Shown here: piece after piece, positions 42,009-51,137 of the stretch
Layout of the letters: each line of letters begins with the position of its first letter
How positions within the stretch are numbered: position 1 is the first letter of the stretch
Source of the DNA: Gemmatimonadaceae bacterium
GTDB taxonomy: Bacteria > Gemmatimonadota > Gemmatimonadetes > Gemmatimonadales > Gemmatimonadaceae
Direction: 5' to 3'
Length of the DNA stretch: 64,000 bases
Assembly: GCA_025934775.1 (NCBI GenBank)
Contig: JAICWO010000012.1
Coordinates: 124,001 to 188,000 of the forward strand
The notes under the pieces: model-generated
What the model was told of the DNA's origin: nothing
What the model saw: only the letters and a program-made list of their open reading frames with translations
Databases searched by the model: none
Made by a program: the position numbers and the translations under genes

Positions 42009-43085
42009 ATGCACTCTCGTCGCGCTTCAACCGCTTGCGCGCTGTTCGTCATGCTGTGCCTCGCCGCCGCCCGTCCGGCGCGCGCACAGGATTCGTCCTC
42101 CGTTCGCAGCGCGCCGCCGGAAATCCACGGCTTCATCGAGCTGTATTACCGCGCCGGCGATCCGCTCAACAGAGACGGCTACCGGCTGCGCAAGGCCGAT
42201 CTCAAGTTCAGCGGGCTGGTGTCGCCGCACCTGCGCTGGCGCATCGGCTTCGACGCCGCCAAGGTGCTGAGCCTCAACACGACGGCGTCGGAGCTCGGCG
42301 ACTCGCTCGCGTTGAGCGCCGCCGTGGTCGATCAGAAGAGCCGCATCGTGCAGGACGCCGCGCTCACGTACGTGTTCAATCCGAGATTCAACGTCGACAT
42401 CGGGCAGCAGGTGCTCCCGCTCAGCCTCGAGGGGACGATCCCGACGTCGCAGGTCGAGACGATCGAGCGTACGATGTTCATCGTCGACAAGTCGCGCGCG
42501 ATCGGCTTGGGCGACGTGCGCGACGTCGGCGTCTCCGCCAACGGCCTCGCGGCGAACGGCGTCGTCGAATATCACGGCGGTCTGTTCAATGAGACCGGCG
42601 AGAGCCAGGGCACGACCGATCCCAATAATCAGAAAACGCTCATGGGCCGCGTCGTGCTGCATCCGTCGTTCCTGCCGGGCTTCCAGATCGGCAGCTCGGG
42701 CGGGTTCCAGGGCGGACCGACGCCCGTGCGCCGCGAGCGCCTTGGCGGCGAGCTGCAGTATCGCACGAGCATCTATACGTTCCGCGCCGAGGCCATGGGC
42801 GCGCGCGACGCCGAGCTGCGCCGATTCGGCTGGTACACCCTCGGCACCGTTCGCCCCACGCACGACCTCCAGCTCGTGGCGCGCTACGATTTCTGGGATA
42901 AGGATCTCTCTCGCGAGCTGTCGATCAACGACGCCGCCGAGCGCCAGATCGTGGCCGGCGGGAGCTATCTGCTCGAGGGTGGGATTGCTCGTCTCGTGGC
43001 GAATGTCGTGCGGCAGGACTTCCCGAACGTCAACAACGTGCGGAACGCCACGTTCCTGCTCGTGGGATTCGAGTCGTCGTTCTAG
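42009..43085 (+). CDS. Outer-membrane porin (phosphate-selective porin O/P-like)
   Basis: This 358-residue protein has a signal peptide (ACALFVMLCLAAARPARAQ) and a beta-strand-rich body. It opens IHGFIELYYRAGDPLNRDGY and DLKFSGLVSPHLRWRIGFDA, has QQVLPLSLEGTIPTSQVETI with ERTMFIVDKSRAIG, and ends with the terminal phenylalanine of outer-membrane barrels (LLVGFESSF). This matches OprO/OprP-type porins. The start was fixed by the signal peptide; the frame runs on upstream. It is divergent from the phosphoesterase gene. Its stop is followed directly by the interspersed palindromic repeat. Confidence 0.85.
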   Translation: MHSRRASTACALFVMLCLAAARPARAQDSSSVRSAPPEIHGFIELYYRAGDPLNRDGYRLRKADLKFSGLVSPHLRWRIGFDAAKVLSLNTTASELGDSLALSAAVVDQKSRIVQDAALTYVFNPRFNVDIGQQVLPLSLEGTIPTSQVETIERTMFIVDKSRAIGLGDVRDVGVSANGLAANGVVEYHGGLFNETGESQGTTDPNNQKTLMGRVVLHPSFLPGFQIGSSGGFQGGPTPVRRERLGGELQYRTSIYTFRAEAMGARDAELRRFGWYTLGTVRPTHDLQLVARYDFWDKDLSRELSINDAAERQIVAGGSYLLEGGIARLVANVVRQDFPNVNNVRNATFLLVGFESSF

Positions 43086-43087
43086 GG

Positions 43088-43199
43088 CGTGTCATCCCGA
43101 GCGACCCCGAGCGACGCGAGGGGGAGTCGAGGGATCTGGGCTCGTTGGGCATCGACCGCAACGAGCCCGGATTCCTCGACTTCGCTCGGAATGACAACG
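43088..43199. repeat. Interspersed palindromic repeat (CGAGGAATCC family)
   Basis: The left arm (about 43088-43147) begins GTCATCCCGAGCGACC and includes GAGTCGAGGGATCTGGGCTC. The right arm (43156-43199) is its inverted, better conserved copy, with CCGCAACGAGCCCGGATTCC at its start. Bases 43156-43180 are the exact reverse complement of 6103-6127. The element lies between the porin stop and the ABC ATPase start. Confidence 0.9.
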
Positions 43200-43230
43200 G
43201 CGTTCGTTCGGAAAGTCACCGGAAGGGATC

Positions 43231-44112
43231 ATGGATCTCCGCATCGAGCATCTCTCCAAGACGTACGAGAACGGCACCCGCGCGCTGCACGACGTCTCGC
43301 TGACCATCCCGCCGGGGATGTTCGGGCTCCTCGGCCCGAACGGGGCGGGGAAGTCGACGTTGATGCGCATTCTCGCCACGCTCCAGGAGCCGGATTCCGG
43401 CGCGGCGCACCTCGGCGAGATCGACGTGCTGCGGGATCCGTCGGCGGTGCGGCGCACGCTCGGCTATCTCCCGCAGGAATTCGGGCTCTACCCGAAAGTC
43501 ACGGCCGAGGATCTGCTCGATCACTTTGCCGTGCTCAAGGGCATCGTCGATGCGCGCGAGCGGAAACAGATCGTGAACGCGCTGTTCGAGCAGACCAATC
43601 TCGAGTCGGCGCGCGGCAAGCAGCTCGGGAGCTATTCCGGCGGCATGCGGCAGCGCTTCGGCATCGCGGTCGCGCTGCTCGGCCGGCCGCGTCTGATCAT
43701 CGTCGACGAACCGACCGCGGGACTCGATCCCGCTGAGCGCGTCCGCTTCCTCAATCTGCTCTCGGAGCTCGGCGAGAACGCCGTCGTCATTCTGTCGACG
43801 CACATCGTCGACGACGTGAGCGACCTCTGCTCGCACATGGCGATCATCGACAAAGGCGAGATCCGCCTCGAGGCCGAGCCCGCGACGGCGATCGACGACC
43901 TGCGCGGCAAGATCTGGGTGCGCGCCGTCGAGCGCGCCGAGCTGGCGGACTATCAACGCGATCACGCGGTGATCTCGACCAAGCTCTCCGCCGGCAAGAC
44001 ACTGGTGCGGGTCTTCGCGGAAACACAGCCCGCCGACGGCTTCGCGCCCGCCGAGGCGCACCTCGAAGACGTCTACTTCGCCGCGCTCCGCCGACAACCC
44101 GCCGCGGCATGA
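43231..44112 (+). CDS. ABC transporter ATP-binding protein
   Basis: This 293-residue ATPase follows GGAAGGG. The Walker A motif is LLGPNGAGKSTLMR, the signature LGSYSGGMRQRFGIAVALLG, Walker B RLIIVDEPTAGLDP, and the switch histidine is in ILSTHIVDDVSDL. It belongs to the ABC-2/CcmA-type group that pairs with multi-helix permeases. Its stop overlaps the ATG of the permease-peptidase fusion by four bases, so the two form one transporter. Such pairs in related bacteria are of unknown cargo. Confidence 0.95.
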   Translation: MDLRIEHLSKTYENGTRALHDVSLTIPPGMFGLLGPNGAGKSTLMRILATLQEPDSGAAHLGEIDVLRDPSAVRRTLGYLPQEFGLYPKVTAEDLLDHFAVLKGIVDARERKQIVNALFEQTNLESARGKQLGSYSGGMRQRFGIAVALLGRPRLIIVDEPTAGLDPAERVRFLNLLSELGENAVVILSTHIVDDVSDLCSHMAIIDKGEIRLEAEPATAIDDLRGKIWVRAVERAELADYQRDHAVISTKLSAGKTLVRVFAETQPADGFAPAEAHLEDVYFAALRRQPAAA

Positions 44113-47100
44113 GCGCGTATCGCGCGATCGTCGCGTGGGAGCTCCGGTTCTACCTGCGCCGGATCTCCACGTGGGTCTACTTCGCGATCTTCCTCTCGAT
44201 CGCGTTCTTCTTCATGCTGGTGATGGCCGGCGCGTGGGCGGACGTGAACCTCGCGCTCGGCGGCGGCGGCAAGGTGATGGCGAACGCACCGTACGCGCTC
44301 ACCGCGCTCATGCCGGTGATCGCGCTGCTCGGCGTCTCGATCACCGCCGCGCTCGCGGGGAACGCGCTCTACAAGGATTACGACGTTCACATCGATCCGC
44401 TGTTCTACACCACGCCGGTGAGCAAGACGGCGTTCCTCGGCGGGCGATTCACGGCGACCGTGATCGTGAACGTGATCGTCACGAGCGGGATCGCGATCGG
44501 CGCGTTCGCGGCAACGATCTCGCCGTGGGCGCACGCGGACAAGCTCGCGCCATTCCGGTTCATGGCGTACGCCCAGCCGTACGTCGAGCTGATTCTGCCG
44601 AATCTCCTGCTCACGTGCGCGATCTTCTTCGCGCTCGTCGCGTTCACGCGGCAGATGCTGCCCAACTACGTGGGCGGCGCGGTACTGCTCATCGGGTACC
44701 TCCTCGCCGGCACGATCTTCACCGACATCGACAACAAGGAGCTCGCCGGGCTGGTCGATCCGTTCGGGCTCCGGGCGCAGAGCGCGTTGACGCAGTACTG
44801 GTCGATCGCGGAGAAGAACCATCGGCTCGTGCCGTTGGCCGGCGTGCTGCTCGAGAACCGCCTCATCTGGCTCGGCGTCGCGGCGGCGATCTTCGCCGCG
44901 GCGTTCATTCGATTCCAGTTCTCTCATTCCGCCAACGAGCCGCTCCGCCCGCCGTCCGAGGAATCGCCGGCCACCGGCCTCACCGAGGCGCCCGATGCCG
45001 AGATCGAGCCGCTCGTCGCGCCGCTCCGTGTCACCGCGCTCCCGGCGACCACGCAGCGCTTCGACGCCGTCGGACGCTGGGTGCAGTTCCGCTCTGTCTT
45101 TTCCCGATCGTTCTGGCGCATCGTGCGGAGCCGGCACTTCGGGGTGATCGTCGCGGCCGGCCTGCTCTATCTCGTCGTCGCGGCCCGCGCGACGGGAAAG
45201 CTCTTCGGCACGACGACCTGGCCGGTGACGTACGAGATGGAAGGCGTGCTCACGGGCTCGTTCGGGATCTTCATCCTCGTGATCATCGCGTTCTACGCCG
45301 GCGAGCTGGTCTGGGCCGAGCGGGACGTCCACATGAATCAGTTGTACGACGCGACGCCGATCTCGAACGGCATCACGCTCGCCGCGAAGTTCTGCGCGAT
45401 GGCGCTCGTGATCCTCGCGCTGCTCGGGCTGACGATGGTCGCCGGCATCCTGACGCAGATCGCGCGCGGCTACTACCGGTTCGAGATCCCGCTGTACATC
45501 GAGTCGCTGCTCGGCTTCCGGTACATCGACTTCGTGCTGATCGCCGCGTTCGCGTTCGCGCTGCACGTCGTGGTCAACCACAAGTACCTCGGCCACCTGC
45601 TCGTGATCGTCTTCTTCATCGGCAACGGGCTGATCTCGAGCTTCTTCGACCAGAAGCTGTTCTTCTACGGCGATGATTCCGGCTCCACGTACTCGGACAT
45701 GAATGGATGGGGCCCGTACGCGTGGCCGTACTTCTGGTGGAAGTTGTACTGGAGCGCGTTCGCCGGGCTGCTGCTGGTGCTGGCCGCGGTGTATTGGGTG
45801 CGCGGCGAGGAGGACGGCTGGGGCGCGCGCGCGCGGCTCGCGCGCCGGCGGTTCCACGGCGCGCTGCGCCGCGTCGCCGCCGGCTCGGCCGTCGTCTGGG
45901 CCGGCACGGGCGCTTTTATATATTATAATACCAATATACTGAATATCGACCGCTCGCATTCCGAGGAGCGGCATCTTCGCGCCGAGCGTGAGCGGCGGTA
46001 CAAGCGGTTCCAGAACGTGCCGCAGCCGCGGATCACGAGCATCACGGTCGCGGTGGATCTCTATCCGTCCACCGGGGACGCCGTCATCAATGGCGACTAC
46101 GTGCTGCGGAACGAGACCGCGTCGCCGGTCGACTCGATCCACCTTGGCATCGACGAGGATCTCGAGATCCGGAAGCTGGATTTCGGACGCCCCGCGGTGC
46201 GCGTCGTCGACGATCGCCCGCGCAACTATCTCATCTACCGGCTCGGCGCGCCGCTCGCGCCCGGCGACAGCATCGTGATGCGCTTCTCGCTCGGCCGCAT
46301 CCGTCGTGGCTTTCCGAGCGAGATCCGCGACGTCTCGGTCGCGGGGACCGGCACGTTCCTCGAGAACGCGGCGTTCATGCCGCGCATCGGCTACGACGCG
46401 CGGCTCGAGCTCACCGACGAGGACGATCGCAAGAAGGAACATCTCCCGTCGCGGCCGCGCATGCGCCCGCCCACCGATTCGGCGACGTGGAGGACCAACT
46501 ACGTCAGCCCCGATGCCGATTGGGTGCACTACGACGCGACCGTGAGCACCGATCCGGACCAGCTCGCGATCACGTCCGGCTATTTGCAGCGCGAGTGGAC
46601 CGCCAACGGCCGGCGCTACTTCCACTACACGATGGACGCGCCGATCATCGATCTCTGGGCGTTCCAATCGGCGCGCTACGCGGTGGCGAAGGACACGTGG
46701 ACGCCGCCCGCCGGCCAGACCGGCGGTCCCGTCGCGCTGGAGATCGACTATCACCCCGCGCACGCGTACAACGTGAAGCGCATGCTCGACGCCATGAAGA
46801 AGGCGCTCGACTACTACACCGCGAACTTCGGCCCATACCAGTTTCATCAACTCCGGATCGTCGAGTTCCCGCGCTACGCGTCGTTCGCGCAGTCGCTCCC
46901 GAACGAGATCCCGTTCTCCGAGTCGATCGGGTTCATCGCGCGCGTGGAGAGCCCGAACGACCTGGATTATCCGTTCTACGTGACGGCGCACGAGGTGGCG
47001 CACCAATGGTGGGCGCACCAGGTCGTGGGCGCCGACGCGCAGGGCTCGACCATGCTCTCCGAGACGCTCGCGCAGTACTCGGCGCTCATGGTGATGGAGA

Positions 47101-47837
47101 AGGAGTTCGGCCCCGCGAACATGCGCAAGTTCCTCGAGTACGAGCTCAACTCGTACCTCGTCGGACGCAGCACCGAGCGCCAGCGCGAGATGCCGCTGGA
47201 GTTGGGCGAGAACCAGCCGTACATCCACTACAACAAGGGCTCGCTCGTCACGTACGCGATGCGCGACTACATCGGCGAGGACCGCATGAACGCCGCGATT
47301 CGAGGATTCTTGAATGCGTACAAGTTCAAGGGGCCGCCGTACCCCACGTCGCTCGATCTCGTCGACTCGATCCGCGCCGCGACGCCCGATTCGTTGAAGT
47401 ACCTGATCGGCGACATGTTCGAGCACATCACGCTCTACGAGCTCAAGACCGACTCCGCCGTCGTGAACGCGGCGCCGGGCGGCAGGTACGCGGTGGACGT
47501 CTACGTCACCGCCAAGAAGCTGCGCGCCGACAGCCTCGGCGCGGAGACGGAAGTCCCGATGAACGACCTGGTCGACGTCGGCGTGTTCGCCAAGGCACCT
47601 ACCAAGCCGGATCCGCGGATCGATCCCGAGGTCGGGGTGCCGTTGTATCTGGCCAAGCAGCGCGTGCATTCGGGCGCGCAGAAGATCTCTGTCATCGTGG
47701 ATCAGCGGCCGTATCGCGCGGGCATCGATCCGCTGCACAAGCTCATCGACCGGATCACGTTCGACAACACGACCGGGGTGCGTGATCGGACCGCGTTCGT
47801 GCCGCGACCGGCCGCGAGACCCGCGACGCGTCGCTGA
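44109..47837 (+). CDS. ABC-2 permease fused to an M1-type aminopeptidase domain
   Basis: This is a 1242-residue protein. The first half (about 1-620) has two sets of membrane helices of ABC-2 permease type, such as ALTALMPVIALLGVSITAAL and GIFILVIIAFYAGELVWAER. A last helix (VVWAGTGAFIYYNTNILN) leads to a periplasmic region. The C-terminal part (about 690-1150) is M1 peptidase-like. HEVAHQWWAHQ gives H961, E962 and H965, and the third zinc ligand E985 lies in MLSETLAQY, 19 residues later instead of the usual 18. The GxMEN substrate motif of M1 enzymes is missing. This fusion is known in several phyla; its function is not. An AT-rich codon island (45914-45947) encodes the junction helix. Confidence 0.92.
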   Translation: MSAYRAIVAWELRFYLRRISTWVYFAIFLSIAFFFMLVMAGAWADVNLALGGGGKVMANAPYALTALMPVIALLGVSITAALAGNALYKDYDVHIDPLFYTTPVSKTAFLGGRFTATVIVNVIVTSGIAIGAFAATISPWAHADKLAPFRFMAYAQPYVELILPNLLLTCAIFFALVAFTRQMLPNYVGGAVLLIGYLLAGTIFTDIDNKELAGLVDPFGLRAQSALTQYWSIAEKNHRLVPLAGVLLENRLIWLGVAAAIFAAAFIRFQFSHSANEPLRPPSEESPATGLTEAPDAEIEPLVAPLRVTALPATTQRFDAVGRWVQFRSVFSRSFWRIVRSRHFGVIVAAGLLYLVVAARATGKLFGTTTWPVTYEMEGVLTGSFGIFILVIIAFYAGELVWAERDVHMNQLYDATPISNGITLAAKFCAMALVILALLGLTMVAGILTQIARGYYRFEIPLYIESLLGFRYIDFVLIAAFAFALHVVVNHKYLGHLLVIVFFIGNGLISSFFDQKLFFYGDDSGSTYSDMNGWGPYAWPYFWWKLYWSAFAGLLLVLAAVYWVRGEEDGWGARARLARRRFHGALRRVAAGSAVVWAGTGAFIYYNTNILNIDRSHSEERHLRAERERRYKRFQNVPQPRITSITVAVDLYPSTGDAVINGDYVLRNETASPVDSIHLGIDEDLEIRKLDFGRPAVRVVDDRPRNYLIYRLGAPLAPGDSIVMRFSLGRIRRGFPSEIRDVSVAGTGTFLENAAFMPRIGYDARLELTDEDDRKKEHLPSRPRMRPPTDSATWRTNYVSPDADWVHYDATVSTDPDQLAITSGYLQREWTANGRRYFHYTMDAPIIDLWAFQSARYAVAKDTWTPPAGQTGGPVALEIDYHPAHAYNVKRMLDAMKKALDYYTANFGPYQFHQLRIVEFPRYASFAQSLPNEIPFSESIGFIARVESPNDLDYPFYVTAHEVAHQWWAHQVVGADAQGSTMLSETLAQYSALMVMEKEFGPANMRKFLEYELNSYLVGRSTERQREMPLELGENQPYIHYNKGSLVTYAMRDYIGEDRMNAAIRGFLNAYKFKGPPYPTSLDLVDSIRAATPDSLKYLIGDMFEHITLYELKTDSAVVNAAPGGRYAVDVYVTAKKLRADSLGAETEVPMNDLVDVGVFAKAPTKPDPRIDPEVGVPLYLAKQRVHSGAQKISVIVDQRPYRAGIDPLHKLIDRITFDNTTGVRDRTAFVPRPAARPATRR

Positions 47838-47926
47838 TCCGGCGAGCACAACCGAACCTGCGCTCGATTCGGCGGCGTGGCGAGGGTCTTCCGTCCGCGA
47901 CCCTCCGGCCTCAGAATCCGAACACG

Positions 47927-49492
47927 ATGAAAACGATCTATCTGATCAACCCGACGCCGGACATCCCGACGTACTTCGGCGCGGAAGTCTACGCCGGACG
48001 CGGGCTCCGGCCCGCCACCCTGATGGCCGATCTCGCGCTGACGACCGTGGCGACGCTAGCCGAGCCGCACCTGCGCGTGGTGCTCTGCGACGAGAGCATC
48101 GATACCGTCGACTTCGATATCGGCGCGGACTACGTCGGCATCACCGGCAAGGTGAGCCAGCGCGGCCGCATGCGCGCCATCGCCACGGAATTCCGGCGCC
48201 GCGGCGTGACCGTGGTGATCGGCGGCCCGTATGCGTCGCTCGATCCGGACTGGGTGCGGCCGCACTGCGACATTCTCGTCCGCGGCGAGATCGAGGATAT
48301 CGCCGGCGAGCTGTTCGGCGATCTCGCCGCCGGACACTGGCACGACGAGTACGTCGGCGAGCGGGTCGATCTCGCGCGCACGCCGGCGCCGCGCTGGGAT
48401 CTCTATCGCAATGATCGCGCGTCGATGGGCAGCGTGCAGACCTCGCGCGGCTGTCCCTTCGAGTGCGAGTTCTGCGACGTCATCCAGTACCTCGGCCGGC
48501 GCCAGCGCCACAAGCCCGTGGAGTCCGTGCTCGCCGAGCTGGACGTGTTGTACAATCTCGGCTACCGCCGCGTGTTCATGGCCGATGACAACTTCACGGC
48601 GTATCGCGCGCGGGCACGGGAGCTCCTGGAGGCGATCGCGCAGTGGAACAATCGGCGCACGGCGGGCCGCATCCACTTCTACACGCAGGTCTCGATCGAC
48701 GTCGCGCGCGACGACGAGATGCTGCGCCTCTGCGCGGCGGCGGGGCTCAGGCACGTGTTCGTCGGGATCGAAACGCCCAACGAAGAGAGCCTGCGCGAGG
48801 CGCACAAGCGCCAGAACTTGCGCATCGATCTCCCGACGCAAGTGCAGCGCTTTCTCGACCATGGCATCGGCGTCACCGCGGGGATGATCGTCGGCTTCGA
48901 CGCGGACGACGCCGGCATCTTCGCTCGGCAGTACGAGTTCGCGATGAGCACGGCGATTCCGGTGTTCAGTCTGGGCGCGCTCGTGGCGCCCGTCGCCACG
49001 CCGCTGCACGCGCGTCTCTCGGCGGCCGGCCGGCTGATCGCGGACGGCGCCGAGGTGGCGGCGATGCCGTGGAGCACGAACATCATCCCGGCGCGGATGA
49101 CGCATGCGGAGCTCCTCGCGGGACTCCGGTGGTTGTGCAACAAGCTGTACGCGCCGGCCGCGTTCGGCGAGCGCCTGTTCCGCCAGATCGAGTTTATTGG
49201 CGACACGGCGGACGGCAGCGAACGACTCGCCGCCGGCCCGAATCGCTCGTTCGAGGTGGATAGTCTCGCGCTCCTCGGCACGCTTTCCAAGCTCGGCGCG
49301 GCGGAGGCGGAGATGTGGGGCCGCGTGCGCCGCGCGCTGCGGCTGCATCCCGCGGCCACCGCACACGTGATCCCGACGATTCTTCAGTATTTGCAGATCC
49401 GCTACATGTACGAGCGGAACGAGGTCTGGATGCCGGAGCTGGCGCGCGCCGAGGCGCCCGTGTTCGACGCGGGGGAACCCGTCACCGCATGA
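47927..49492 (+). CDS. B12-binding-domain radical SAM protein
   Basis: This is a 521-residue protein. The N-terminal B12-binding-like domain (about 1-150) has DYVGITGKVSQRGRMRAIAT and VVIGGPYASLDPDWV, but not the D-x-H-x-x-G cobalamin ligand, so it may bind base-off B12. The radical SAM core has SRGCPFECEFCDV (C176, C180, C183 for the 4Fe-4S cluster) and VFMADDNFTAYR. A C-terminal helical domain of the DUF4070 kind follows. Related enzymes alkylate or rearrange tetrapyrroles, lipids and natural products. The gene stands alone, 89 bases after the ABC fusion, with no clear partner. Confidence 0.92.
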   Translation: MKTIYLINPTPDIPTYFGAEVYAGRGLRPATLMADLALTTVATLAEPHLRVVLCDESIDTVDFDIGADYVGITGKVSQRGRMRAIATEFRRRGVTVVIGGPYASLDPDWVRPHCDILVRGEIEDIAGELFGDLAAGHWHDEYVGERVDLARTPAPRWDLYRNDRASMGSVQTSRGCPFECEFCDVIQYLGRRQRHKPVESVLAELDVLYNLGYRRVFMADDNFTAYRARARELLEAIAQWNNRRTAGRIHFYTQVSIDVARDDEMLRLCAAAGLRHVFVGIETPNEESLREAHKRQNLRIDLPTQVQRFLDHGIGVTAGMIVGFDADDAGIFARQYEFAMSTAIPVFSLGALVAPVATPLHARLSAAGRLIADGAEVAAMPWSTNIIPARMTHAELLAGLRWLCNKLYAPAAFGERLFRQIEFIGDTADGSERLAAGPNRSFEVDSLALLGTLSKLGAAEAEMWGRVRRALRLHPAATAHVIPTILQYLQIRYMYERNEVWMPELARAEAPVFDAGEPVTA

Positions 49493-49504
49493 GCGCGGCG
49501 CCGC

Positions 49505-51130
49505 TCACCCCAACGGCTTTGGATCGATCGGCATGATCTGGCCGACGTCGTACTCGTACGCGTCGATCTCGAGCGGGCCAAGGAACTGACCCATCGGCAT
49601 GATCACCATGTACGAGCCGACGCGCGCCCGCCACGTGGCGAGTCCGGTCTTCTTCATCTCGAAGATCTGGCGCGGCCCCTCACCCGACATCGGAACGGCG
49701 GGCCTTGGCGGGTGACGCGGCAGGTCGAAGCTCAGGATCGCTTGGCGCGCCGCGTTCTCGTCGGGAAGAACGATGTCGCCAAGCGCTCTGTCCGGATAAC
49801 TGGTCGTCGTGTTGTCCTTCACGAGGCCGATGTCGCCCTCGTGGAGCGTGACACCATCGCGCGCGATCTTCCGCCTGATCCGGCGGTTTTGGGTTGTGTC
49901 GAACGGGTCCGTCGCGAGGGTCAGCGTGGGGAACGCATAGTCGCCAACGGTGAACGATGTCGTGTCGCTGGTCTTCGAGCCGTTGCCGTTGAAGAACGTC
50001 ACCGTGTAGCTGACGGTCGTGCCGGGTTTCCAATCGCCGGCTGGCGTCCGCAGCAACCATTGGGAGCGGTCACGTAGATCCGGGATGGTTGGCGCCGGCG
50101 CAGCGATGGGCGGGAGGTTGGCTTTGAACGCGGCAAGGGCGGTGCGCCATCTGGCCACCGTTTCCCGGATCGTCGCGTGGCGCGTCGCCATCGCCGTTGA
50201 GACGTCCGTCATCAGCGCGTCGCACAGTCGTTGAGCGGGCGCGCGGTCGTAGCTCGCGAAGTATCCCATCGCGGGGTCGCCCCACGGCGTGCTGTTCTGC
50301 ACCGATCCTTCCCGGTCACGGACGCATCCAGCGGGTGCGTGATCCGGATCTGCGCGGTCCAGGATGCCGAAGCCGTGCTTCGACTCGCCCCCTTCCATCC
50401 GGTAGCCGTCGGGCGCCCAGTAGTAGTCGCCTTCGAAGAGGTGGATCTCGCGCAGCCGCTTGCTCGGGATCATCGGGAAGAGCGCGTCCCAATTCTCCGC
50501 CCAGTGCACGACTTCCTGCAGGTACGTCGTCATCTCGATCGACGGATCGCTGAGCGATTGGCCGAGGATGATTTGGAGATCGACGGCGTATTTATAGGTC
50601 TTGAAATAGATGGTCGTCGCGTAGCACAGGAGCTCCATCCAGACGGCGCAGCGCTCCCATTCGGCGAGGCTGAAGTCGTCTTCGGTATTCGTGGCGAGCG
50701 CGAACCGCTGCTTGATCACGTCGTACAACCGCTGATTGATGTCGCAGATCGCATGGCCGGGCGTGACGTATTCCTTGAGCCGCGCGAGCACTTGCCGCTT
50801 GTAGTCGGCATCGGTCGGCCTGGCGCTCAGGTTGACGCCCTGTTCCTTGAGCCAGTTCGCGTAGGTGGTGATGTCCGACTGCCACTCGGTGATCCGCTGC
50901 GTCGCGATCGTGTCGGTGATCTCCGTGACGATCGCCCTCGCCATCGTCTGGAGCGCCTCGAAGACTGACGTCTGACCGCCGAAGCCCATCATGTCGGTGA
51001 ACAACCCGACGGCCGCCGCGCCGCCGGGTCCGCCGAACCAGGAGAGCGTTCCCGCCGCCTGGAGAAACGCCGCCGGCGGCGGCGTGGAACTATCCGCCGC
51101 TGCCGTGGCCATCGCACGCGTCGCGCTCAT
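49505..51130 (-). CDS. Unknown 541-aa protein; N-terminal helical bundle resembles Cry endotoxin N-domain
   Basis: I cannot place this protein firmly. Residues about 20-230 are helical, with a hydrophobic Gly-rich opening (LSWFGGPGGAAAVGLFTDMM), then FEALQTMARAIVTEITDTIA, DITTYANWLKEQGVNL, and a hydrophobic hairpin with MELLCYATTIYFKTYKYAVD. The order and spacing recall the pore-forming N-domain of three-domain Cry toxins. Residues about 230-540 are beta-rich: PGTTVSYTVTFFNGNGSKTS, and FEMKKTGLATWRARVGSYMV. There is no signal peptide, as in Cry proteins. It follows the 282-aa membrane protein after seven bases, GAGG sits five bases before the ATG, and a strong promoter lies upstream of both. 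Confidence 0.65.
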   Translation of the reverse strand: MSATRAMATAAADSSTPPPAAFLQAAGTLSWFGGPGGAAAVGLFTDMMGFGGQTSVFEALQTMARAIVTEITDTIATQRITEWQSDITTYANWLKEQGVNLSARPTDADYKRQVLARLKEYVTPGHAICDINQRLYDVIKQRFALATNTEDDFSLAEWERCAVWMELLCYATTIYFKTYKYAVDLQIILGQSLSDPSIEMTTYLQEVVHWAENWDALFPMIPSKRLREIHLFEGDYYWAPDGYRMEGGESKHGFGILDRADPDHAPAGCVRDREGSVQNSTPWGDPAMGYFASYDRAPAQRLCDALMTDVSTAMATRHATIRETVARWRTALAAFKANLPPIAAPAPTIPDLRDRSQWLLRTPAGDWKPGTTVSYTVTFFNGNGSKTSDTTSFTVGDYAFPTLTLATDPFDTTQNRRIRRKIARDGVTLHEGDIGLVKDNTTTSYPDRALGDIVLPDENAARQAILSFDLPRHPPRPAVPMSGEGPRQIFEMKKTGLATWRARVGSYMVIMPMGQFLGPLEIDAYEYDVGQIMPIDPKPLG

Positions 51131-51137
51131 GTCGTCC

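Noticed and set aside
43231-47837. ABC ATPase and fusion as a lantibiotic or drug exporter
   Set aside because: No biosynthetic or resistance genes are adjacent, and the peptidase domain is M1-like rather than a C39 leader peptidase.
44073-47849. A 1258-codon open frame on the minus strand opposite the permease-peptidase gene
   Set aside because: It is arginine/histidine-rich without domains, while the plus strand encodes a clear fusion protein with zinc motif. Long antisense frames are common in GC-rich DNA.
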